Below are positions 55,996 to 64,000 of a stretch of 64,000 nt of DNA, piece after piece. A program made the position numbers and the translations under genes. The stretch lies in assembly GCA_037176705.1 (NCBI GenBank), contig CM073886.1, positions 89,005,501 through 89,069,500 of the forward strand. The letters are read 5' to 3'. Within the stretch, counting starts at the first letter, position 1. The number at the start of each line of letters is the position of its first letter. Source of the stretch: Molossus alvarezi (Eukaryota > Chordata > Mammalia > Chiroptera > Molossidae). Below the pieces are notes generated by a model. That model made no database searches. It was given only the letters and a program-made list of their open reading frames with translations, and was not told where the DNA came from.

Positions 55996-57184
55996 GCCAG
56001 GGCTGGTCGTCAGTCCCCTGTACATAATCAGCTATAGACCCAGAGGAACCTATATTCAGATTTCTGAAATTCCTTCTCAGTACATTATCCTACACTCAGA
56101 AAGCTTGCCCTGCAAGTTTCAACATCTCACAAACTTTGAAATCTATTTTCTTTCAAGACAGCTGTTTGCTACATGGGCTCTTTGTCCACGTGCTGTCTCT
56201 TGGAAAGTCCCGGACTCAGAAGGCCAGGGTAAATGAGGAGCTCACCTTGCTTATTCCCCTTCTCTGTCTTTTATCTGATGCCTAAAAAAAGTTGCTTCAT
56301 AAGTTTCATCCAGTTTTATCTCTGTTAATGGAGGAAAAATAAATTTGATAACTTCTATGTCACAGATGGAACTTTATTAGAGGTTATAAGCATCTCTTTT
56401 CCCAAGTAAAAGGAAAACACTCACACACACTTCAACAGCTATCTCTCAACAGAAACTCTTAACTATCTAAAACTTTCCAATATCTGAAATTTGGAACTTA
56501 CACAATCATGATTATATTATACCCATGCCTGCCTCCCTAAAAATAAACATAGGTATTTACTGGTGGAAACTCTTGTTGCTTTGTTTTAGGAAGACAAAAA
56601 GAAGCTAAAAACCAAACCAGACCTTGGAGAGGTGGCTTCATATAGTAAGGGACTCTAGAAGCTGACCACCTGGATTGCTGACCAGTCTAAATTTGCCCTT
56701 GAGCATGATGATCAGCTCTATACACATATATATCTGATAACCTTTCAAGTGCCAATTAGCCCATTCCTTTAGTCAAAATGCAACTTCTTTGGAGATCAGA
56801 TTCTTTTATGGCTAGGATGATCACTTGTTATTCAAACTAGGAATCTCTGACAGTTTTGATAAACAAGCAAGGACAAGAGACATACACCATGACTGGAACG
56901 TATGGTCACCCTGCTTACATTGTGTTCATGAGGAAGTCGAATGGTCTCCTGCCTGGAGCTCGGAGCCATGGGGAAGGAAAAGGAAGGTAGGTCGAATACT
57001 GCTTGTAACTCTTACACTTAGCATGAGATGGGAAAGACTGTTACTTACCTTCTCTCTGGAGAAACAGAGGTCTGAGGAAGTTTATAGATCTCCTAGTTTC
57101 TAGTGGCCATTTCTCACTTCCCTTTCTTTAGTATATTTCCTGCCATGTTTTGAAAGACTGCTTTACTCTAGCATTGAGTATATG

Positions 57185-57185
<1 letters not shown>
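55996..57185. other. Unassigned sequence
   Basis: No gene. The frames at 55994-56236 and 56825-57103 have no domain. No repeat family recognised. Confidence 0.4.
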
Positions 57186-57218
<33 letters not shown>

Positions 57219-57249
57219 ATGCGTGCGTGCGCGCACGCACACATGTGTA
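57186..57249. repeat. (TG)n / CG-containing alternating purine-pyrimidine tract with palindrome
   Basis: 64 bp of uninterrupted purine-pyrimidine alternation: a (TG)n run, then GCATGCGTGCGTGC and GCGCACGCACACATGTG. GTGCGTGCGCGCACGCAC (57223-57240) is a perfect 18-bp palindrome, extendable to 57218-57245 with one mismatched pair. Open frames across it are repeat artefacts. Confidence 0.95.
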
Positions 57250-57437
57250 GGGGATAAGGAGAGGGAGAGAGAAAGAACAAAGAGAAAATACATTTTGCCA
57301 TTTTTCTTGATAGGTACATTAAGTTGCTTTTATCTTTTGTCGAAAGTTGGAGAAATGATGCTCTCAGGTCCCATGCAGGCCAATTACATCATTTGTTGTA
57401 TTGTCTTCATTAAGGGCATTGTGTGATGCATCAAAGT

Positions 57438-57461
57438 AAAAAAAAAAAAAAAAAAAAAAAA
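57438..57461. repeat. A24 homopolymer
   Basis: 24 consecutive As. No SINE or L1 body is recognised upstream, so its origin is unclear. It may be an old retroposon tail or a slippage product. Confidence 0.9.
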
Positions 57462-58659
57462 CAACTTTCTTTATTAAAGACTGTGTACCTCATTGTGATT
57501 AGTGGGAATACTAATCAGCTGATGAAGAAAAGAAGGAAAGATCATGCAAGGACTAAAATAAACAGTTCATTAAAGGGAACAGCTTTATCCTAGTCCTTGA
57601 AAAATATTCTCTCAATATTCTTTTTAAAAAGGCTTGCAGCATAAAGCATCCCCAGTCCTCTTCTCTTTAGTCCCTCGATTCTATTTAACAGTCCTTCCAG
57701 AACATTTACAGCCATTCAGCCTGGTTTCCATCGATTTCTTTAACTGTTCTCAGAAAATGTGATTACAAAATGTTCTCATGCTGTTGGGGTACCAAAGAGA
57801 AAGTACATAATAATGTTCTTACAAAAATAGAAACCTTATTTGCCCTATAGTCATGGCTAGATAGGAAATATTTTTAAAGAAGAAATGAACAAATATCTTC
57901 TCTGGTCTTTCTTCTTAATTAGATGCATAAAAAGCAGCTAATATTCTTGGTATGGGAAATATAAGCAGATGATGTTGTATAATTAGCGCATTTCTCAAAG
58001 TGACTTGATTGGTCTGATGCCATCCAGGCATCAATGGGCAGGAGAACTGAAGTGAAAAACAAACACAAACAAAGCCGCACTGGTGTAGCTCGGGCCGGGG
58101 CGCAGTCAGCACGGCGGCACCGTGCCTGCAGGGGTAAAACAGGCGCTGCGAGCATCCCCAGGGCTCCAAGGAGATGTCATTTGCAGTGTAGATAGGAGAG
58201 AGAAGCATCTCCTTAAATTCTGGTACTACGTGGATGTGTGACTGCTAATCAGAACACAAATCATAATAGCTTTATTAAGATAGTTTACGAAGATTCGGAA
58301 CTTAAAATTCAACTTTCAGCAACTGAAACTGAAGAGAATAATAATAATAATAATAAAAACTTTCTTCAGTGTCTATTAATCATAATATGAGGGTATTCGT
58401 TGGACCTAAACCAGATTCAAGTTGGAAGCAATTGGAAGACTGCTCAGAACCAGGGGGTGACAGAGAGACAATCAATACTAGGACCAAGCCTTCCCTTAGC
58501 TCTGTCTAGATTAACTTTTCACCTTCACCTTGGTGAGGAGAATGGGCATGAAATATTGATTAGCATCGTAGATGACGGCAACTTTATTTCTCAAATTGCC
58601 TGGGCCAAAACATCCTTCTAATTGCACCGACTCTTGCATCGTCTAGTTAGGCCACCGGG
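57462..58659. other. Unassigned sequence with small CpG cluster
   Basis: 58070-58160 is a short CpG cluster (about nine in 90 bp: GCCGCAC, CTCGGGCCGG, CACGGCGGC, GGCGCTGCGAG). An (AAT)n run lies at 58336-58357. No gene is seen. The 78- and 97-codon minus frames overlap each other and the cluster. Confidence 0.4.
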
Positions 58660-58945
58660 AAACCTGCCTGGCTCGGCCTTGCCACACCCACTATCCGACC
58701 GGTTCTTCCTATAGCTGAGCCTGCTCTGCCCAAGCTACTGTCCCCTCTCAACTAGACGACCGTGATGGTCTCCGCGGAGCTGTCTGTTTCCAATCCTTGC
58801 TTTGGACAGCCAGAGTAATTATTTTAAAACTAAGGCAGATATTGTCACTCATCTGCTCAAAATGCTGCAATGGGTTCTCATTTCATCAGGAAGAAAAAAA
58901 TTAAAGTTTCTATAATGGTGTATATGGTCTGCCTACAGGGAAGGG
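58660..58945 (+). mobile_element. L2 LINE fragment
   Basis: 'CAGCCAGAGTAATTATTTTA', 'AAACTAAGGCAGATATTGTC', 'ACTCATCTGCTCAAAATGCT' and 'GCAATGGGTTCTCATTTCAT' match the L2 region 'CAGCCAGAGTGATCCTTTTA', 'AAAACATAAGTCAGATCATGT', 'CACTCCTCTGCTCAAAACCC', 'TCCAATGGCTTCCCATCTCA' in order. Confidence 0.72.
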
Positions 58946-59488
58946 CTAAACTGGGTTTATAGTTGCGAGTGCACAGAACTGAATTTATTTTTGTACTATT
59001 ACTGATCATTACTGTACAATTTTTCATAACCTACATCTGCCCCACCCTGTGACCAGTGCAGAACCAGCAGCAGCGGTCTATTAACTATTCTACCACATGG
59101 TCCATAACCAGGTCCATATTTATGCACAAAGCAGAACAGACCACTTCTAACATCTAACTGACATGTATTTATGGAGCCGGAAAGAATCTCACTTAAAACC
59201 CTCCTCTTGCTGATAGATACTAGAAAGTCAAGCAAGGGGATCTTTATGTCTGACTTTATGAGTCTTTATGAGATCTTTGTTGAATAACAAATATAGTTTA
59301 GAAAGCAAAAATGTATGCTATTAGAAATTATATTGAAGAGATTATGAATTTCTTATACCCTTTTGGCAGTAAATTTTGATAGAAAAATAACGTGGATGTA
59401 GCGATAAGGGGAAAGGGAAATGGACTCACATCGTACAGAATCAGAGGCAGACACAGACTGCAAACTTCACCTGCAACATAGTCTTTTA

Positions 59489-59702
59489 AAAATATTTTTT
59501 CTTTATTGATTTTAGAGAGAGAGGAAGGGAGAGGGAGAGAGAGATGGAAACATCGATGAGAGAGAACATTGGCTGCCTCCTGCATGCCCCCCACTGAGGA
59601 TCAGGCCCACAACCTGGGCATGTGCCCTGACCAGGAATCAAGCTGGTGACCTCTTGGTGCATGGGTTGATGCTCAATCACTGAGCCACACTGGCTAAGCC
59701 AA
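59489..59702 (-). mobile_element. Ves-type SINE, 'AAAATCAATAAA' tail group
   Basis: On the minus strand: 'GGCTTAGCCAGTGTGGCTCA', 'GCATCAACCCATGCACCAAG', 'GGTCAGGGCACATGCCCAGG', tail 'TAAAATCAATAAAG'. The flanking CTGCAACATA repeat (59471-59480 and 59703-59712) is the duplication. Confidence 0.92.
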
Positions 59703-59774
59703 CTGCAACATAATTTTACCAAGGGCCAAAACTAAAAATGACTGTTATTACAAAAAAATGAATGGACTTTTAAA

Positions 59775-59960
59775 AATTCACTATCAAAATAATAGTACAT
59801 GCTTGTTGCAATAGTTCAAGTAATACAAAAATATGTAGATAAAAGAAAAACCTTCACCTCCACCTCTAATTCTATTCTCAACACCATTAAGATACATCAT
59901 TTTTACAGTCCAGTATATATCCTTCCACTGAGATACATTTAAATTTCAAGTATACCTCGA
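59775..59960. mobile_element. Very old L1-like 3' UTR fragment
   Basis: 'ATAGTACATGCTTGTTGCAA', 'TATGTAGATAAAAGAAAAAC' and 'CAGTATATATCCTTCCACTG' resemble the old L1 3' UTR ('TAGTACATGCTCATTGTAGA', 'TGTATATCCTTCCAG'). Orientation not assigned. Confidence 0.35.
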
Positions 59961-60252
59961 ATTCTAAGCCAAAGCTTTTACACTCAGTTTCATTGTTCCA
60001 TTTACAAGGGTTATGGTTATTTTTCAAAAAATCATCTTAGCTTTCTGTAGACTATTTGAAGGTAATTATTTAAAAGAAAGAAAGAGAAAGGATTCAAATG
60101 TAGAAAACCTTTTATTACATCTCTCATTAAGTCTGGCAAACTAGCTCATTAAACAACATTTTCTTGTTTTAGATTTTTGTCACAGGTCATGAATTTTTTC
60201 AGAAAAAGAAAATGAGATGCTATTTTCCCAGAGGAAATTTCAAAGAATTATT

Positions 60253-60271
60253 TCTCTCTCTCTCTCTCTCT
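60253..60271. repeat. (TC)n microsatellite
   Basis: About nine TC units, without a SINE around them. Confidence 0.9.
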
Positions 60272-60309
60272 TGAAAGTGCACTGGGATAAATTAATGATA
60301 ATTTCTGTT

Positions 60310-60480
60310 ATTGTTTAAATCCTGACTCAGGGCCAGGCTCTATGTTCAATAAGCCTTCTTCATGAATTACCTCCTTTAAATCCTCAGAACAAGCAGAAAT
60401 GTTTATTCTGGTTTTATAGATTATAAGAACTAGAAATTAATCAAGCAATTTCCAAAAACCCCAAAGAAAATATTGTCAAA
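60310..60480 (-). mobile_element. MIR SINE
   Basis: 'GGGCCAGGCTCTATGTTCAA', 'AATTACCTCCTTTAAATCCT', 'CAGAACAAGCAGAAATGTTT' and 'GGTTTTATAGATTATAAGAA' follow antisense MIR. Confidence 0.6.
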
Positions 60481-61104
60481 CTAAGGTTTCTCTGATTTAT
60501 AGGAAAATGTTTATGTGATATCACATTAAGATTCTAATGTGATTGTCAGTCTTGTCTTCAAACTTTCAAAAAATGTGTTTTGAACTAAAATTGTTCATAT
60601 TTTTTGCTAAAAGGGAAATACTTTTTCTTTTGAAGAAATGAAAGAATAACCAAAGCAGCGAAGTTACTGCAATCATCTCAGCACAATATAATTTTATATA
60701 TCCAAGCCTAGTAAATCATATCTTTGATTTCTTGGAACCATTTTAGAATATGGGGAAGAAATAATCACACGAGAAGATGCTAGAACCTGAGCTAAAACAA
60801 AGTGAAGGCAAAGTGCTAAACTGAGATGTTGAGGGCGGGGGGAGACTAAGCAGATAGATGTTGCTGAATCATACTCAGAAATGGGAACATATTATCCCTC
60901 ATTTATCCGGGACCAGATGACAAGTTTCGCCTCGTGTGTGCACTCACCTGGCCGATCACAGCTGCTGGAGCGTGGCGCTGGAAGGCATTCTAAGACTCGC
61001 CTTGCGCACAGCCAGAAAGTATTGGAAAGGTTTCGATATGTCAGATTTGAGCTTATCAGGGAATGGTAACATACATACTGTGCATCTGCTGTCACTTATC
61101 TACA

Positions 61105-61260
61105 GGACAAAGAAGAAATGGGGACTAACAGTCACTGAGCACTTGCTTTGTATCAGGTGCTTCATGCACATTCTCTTCTTAACTTCTCACGGACCCAGTG
61201 TGCTTGACATTATCATCTACGTTTTACAGGTGAGGAAAACCATTTCGTGAGCTAAACTGG
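61105..61260 (-). mobile_element. MIR SINE
   Basis: 'AACAGTCACTGAGCACTTGC', 'TTTGTATCAGGTGCTTCATG', 'TTGACATTATCATCTACGTT' and 'TTACAGGTGAGGAAAACC' follow antisense MIR, well ordered. Confidence 0.72.
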
Positions 61261-62104
61261 GAGAAAAAGGGAAAGAAACAATGACTTTGTGATACAGGGG
61301 AGGGAAGGCAACGTGCAAATTACCAGCCCTAATGGGAAGCGTGTGATCAGCTGCTGTCATGCAGGGAGAACCTGTGTACACCAGCTCTTCCCTTCCCATT
61401 GCTTCCAGTGTTCCCAATGCCTCTCATATTTGAGTGTCACAAATATGCCTGAGGACCAGCATGCTAATTATATCTGTTTTATAAATGGTGAGTAAATTTT
61501 CCCTTTGGAAATAATTTTAGAATTTGAAAGAAACTTTATGCAAACACTCTGATTACTGCTTCTCGACCACAGAAAGATTATTTTAGAACATGCAAAGGAA
61601 AACATGCTAATCCAAGAGTACAGAACTCATCAGCAGTCTCGGCTACCAACGTACCCAGACAGCGAGAGCTTGGTCTGCCTCTTGGCTAGTCACTCTCTCC
61701 CTCTGGGCTCAGTTTTCCTGACAGGAGTTGGCCAGTCCCTCAGTCTAAGATTCTTTGTTGACTCCCGAATGTTATGGTTTCTAATAGTTCAAATACAACT
61801 CTTACTAGAAAGAGTGAGAGAGGCTTTATCACGAGCAGTAAATAATGTTGGTTGGCAATAAAGACGAAATGTTTTGTTTCTTTTTTATTTTCAGATCATT
61901 TGAGATGTTTTAAGACATGTTGGGCGTCTGCCTGTTGGAATCTCCGTGCTGGGCCCGGAGACTAAGGAGGGCCATTCAGTCACCCACCTGCGCGTACTGA
62001 CCACAGGCCATAAGTAAGACGCGGTGTAGATTTGAGAAGAATTTAAAGTTGTAGGAAGTATAAGTTTGCTATAAACTTATGAATAATAAAGGTACTTTAA
62101 TGAC
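61261..62104. other. Unassigned sequence
   Basis: No gene or recognised repeat. Several 66- to 104-codon frames across 60936-61861 overlap on both strands with no domain, so none is called. Confidence 0.35.
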
Positions 62105-63570
62105 TGAAACATATAGCAGAAAGCAAAAAGAAGCCTCAGTATTATAGAGTTAAGTTGCTATGGGAGGTCAGAGGAGGCACATAGTACTTCCTGTCGGGCC
62201 GTGGACCAGGTCAAAGGTGTCTCCATGGATAGAGCCTTGTGAGCAGACCTTTAAGAATAAGAAGCCTTGGTCACATAGAGAAAAGTGTGAAAGGAAAATG
62301 ATCCTGGCAGAGGGTCCACCGTGAGCAAAGATAAGGAGGTGGGCAGGTGCAGAACGGAAATGGAGAAAAGTGAACCATGTATCCTGGCTGGGGTGAAGGT
62401 CCTTGGAAAGGACTGGAAGTAAATGACAGTGGAAACTAGTACATAATCTTCAGTGCCAAACAATGGAGTTGAAGACTTATTTTCTGATTTAATCTTTTTG
62501 AGCAGGAGAATAAAAATCTTTGCCATTTGTCTGATAAATCAGGCAGCAAAATGTACAGTGAACTGGACTGAGAAGATCCTGAGGATGAGGTCAATTAGGA
62601 TCTACCTAATGTCCAACTGAGAACTAACAAGTGCTGGGATCAGCATTGTTACTGTGAGAACAGAGAATGGTGAGTGTGTGCAAACACTAATAATAATTAT
62701 AATAATTCTCACATCGATGTTCAGTGTGCACCCGGCACTGTTCAGAGAATAACAACTCATTTGATCCTCACAGCAGTGCTATGAGGGGAGTGCTGGTTGC
62801 CAGTTATATAGATGCAAAAACCAAGGCAGAGAAAGCTTACAAATGGCCTCAGGTCCCCCGTTAAGGGATGCAACCTTTGCTTCCAGAACCTTGCGTCTTA
62901 ACCAGTCAGAAATAAGAGTGACATGACATGGCCAGTGACTGATGAGGAGAAGCAAGAAAGAAGGAAGAACCACAGCTGATGCTTAGATTCCAAGCCAGGA
63001 AGATGCAGAAGCAAATGTCCAAAAAAAAAAAAATGGCAGAGGAGAAAAGGAGAGGCAGGTTTGGGAGAAACATGGTGCGTTTAGGGCCCGTTGCTTGGAA
63101 ACGGCGGCCATGAACGGCGGTAAACAGCAATAGCAAACAAATGGAGGCAAGACATTTGAGGGCAAATCGGGCACCAGCGGCAGACTCCTTAGGGTGGAAG
63201 TGGGTGCCCTGGCCTTTCCCAGGCGGAGTGGGGTGAGGGGGCCTAGGGCAGGTCCTGGTGGAACACTGACATGGAAACGAACGAGAAAGGGTTAGAACAA
63301 CGACAGTCCATGTAGAAAGAGAATGAGATTGGAGAGCACCTGCTGTGGAAAATAAATACAAACTCACCCCCAGAGGGGAAAAATAAAGATGCCAGTGGAG
63401 TGAGGGAGGAGAGAGCAGTATGTAAAGCCATCCAGGAAAGCCCTTTCCAGTGAGTTATGTCAAACTAATCCCAGAGAGGTCACGCCATTGCCACGGGGGC
63501 TTGCCCTACGGTCAAGGACACAGAGGACAGCTGATTTGTTGTTGAGTGGAACACATGCTCGTGAAGGACC
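62105..63570 (-). mobile_element. L2 LINE, antisense, with a MIR inside it
   Basis: Plus text gives antisense L2 blocks in order: 'CCTGGCAGAGGGTCCACCGT' and 'CTGGCTGGGGTGAAGGTCCT' in the 3' half, then after a MIR 'GGAGAGGCAGGTTTGGGAGA', 'GGGGCCTAGGGCAGGTCCTG' and 'TGGAGTGAGGGAGGAGAGAG' from the coding half. The 153-codon minus frame at 62906-63367 lies in the L2 coding half but is not a surviving L2 protein: no RT motif is visible. Confidence 0.6.
62690..62905 (-). mobile_element. MIR SINE within L2
   Basis: 'GTGCACCCGGCACTGTTCAG', 'CAACTCATTTGATCCTCACA', 'GCAGTGCTATGAGGGGAGTG', 'AAACCAAGGCAGAGAAAGCT' and 'TTGCGTCTTAACCAG' follow the whole antisense MIR to its head ('GTGCTCTTAACCAC'). Confidence 0.78.
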
Positions 63571-64000
63571 GATGAGCAAATCATTATCTGGATTGTGATT
63601 CTTTCAGAGAACTTCTGCTTGCATGTGTAACATACAAAATAATAAGCAGGTGAGTAAAACATGCAATAGGTAAAATAAACATTCCCAACTAACCTATCCT
63701 ATGTGCTCAATTCTTTAGTACTACATCATGAAATAATCAACTCTACTGACCAGAGAAGCATCCCATGACCTCCCATGACCTCACTGACCAGAGAAAGCAG
63801 GCTGTGGCCCTCTCGGCCCACCTGCCAGTGTGTACATACACTGTTCTCCCAGGTAAAACATGAGACACTTGTTTTTAAATGTAATAGGGGAAAAGCGTTC
63901 CCATTCCTCCCCTCACTGTGTGACAGCTACCTTTACCACGAGTGGTGTGTGGCCTTCTGCCAGGTAAACCAAGGATGTGGACTCAACAGCTGTCCCTGCC
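63571..64000. other. Unassigned sequence at window end
   Basis: No gene or recognised element except the small duplication at 63745-63798. Confidence 0.35.
63745..63798. repeat. Local direct duplications
   Basis: TCCCATGACC occurs twice in tandem (63761-63780), bracketed by ACTGACCAGAGAA at 63745-63757 and 63783-63795. A small nested tandem duplication, probably slippage. Confidence 0.85.

Noticed and set aside
62906..63367. 153-codon minus-strand open frame, the longest in the window
   Set aside because: It lies antiparallel-coding within an ancient L2, has no reverse-transcriptase motif or known domain, and its hydrophobic look comes from translating purine-rich antisense sequence.
1..64000. 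Helitron (Helibat) or piggyBac copies, expected in some vesper bats
   Set aside because: I saw no TC...CTAG element with a 3' hairpin and no TTAA-flanked piggyBac end. Absence by eye is weak evidence.
1..64000. tRNA genes suggested by many A/B-box motifs
   Set aside because: All boxes found lie in Ves or MIR SINEs with tails and target duplications. None has a cloverleaf with acceptor stem and CCA-proximal terminator.
1..64000. Bacterial or phage systems, CRISPR arrays, operons
   Set aside because: Sequence composition and repeats are mammalian. No such features are present.

Overview
The window looks like non-coding nuclear DNA from a bat, most likely a yangochiropteran (vespertilionoid) bat. 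The main evidence is about 26 copies of tRNA-derived Ves-type SINEs. They share a Pol III head (a 'TTTGGCTCAG' A-box region and a 'GGGTTCGGTTCCC' B-box region), a CT-rich linker, and a 'CCTCGGGTGAGGAT' or 'AAAATCAATAAA' tail. One SPIN-type hAT element, a family known from some bats and a scattered set of other tetrapods, supports this. The placement rests on remembered family signatures, not on a database search.

I see no convincing protein-coding gene, exon, tRNA, rRNA, CRISPR array or bacterial feature. The longest open frames (about 90-150 codons) lie inside repeats (L2, Ves, L1) or low-complexity sequence and have no recognisable domains. The stretch is best read as intergenic or deep-intronic.

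Layout. 0-13 kb: old LTR, L2, MIR and L1 pieces, two 3' ends of bat L1, four Ves-type SINEs, and a 2.7-kb block with no recognised repeat (10.4-13.1 kb). 13-19 kb: an MLT1-like LTR, a head-only Ves copy, a solo ERV1-type LTR with a GACT target duplication, a decayed L1 3' UTR, a 147-bp inverted repeat at about 97% identity, a young L1 end with a probable 3' transduction, and an internally duplicated Ves. 19-24 kb: unique sequence, L1 ends, and a tail-to-tail Ves pair. 24.7-27.4 kb: a long antiparallel L2. 27-40 kb: alternating Ves insertions, MIRs and unique sequence. 40.8 kb: an internally deleted SPIN MITE. 43-64 kb: several L2 and MIR fragments, a cluster of three SINEs at 45.8-46.8 kb, L1 ends, a near-consensus Ves at 55.7 kb, a long alternating purine-pyrimidine tract at 57.2 kb, and a terminal L2 with a MIR inside it.

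Nothing here forms a pathway or operon. The biology visible is the history of mobile elements: successive Ves subfamilies, L1-driven retrotransposition with clear target-site duplications, one probable 3' transduction, one horizontally transferred DNA transposon, and local rearrangement. No undescribed protein system was found.
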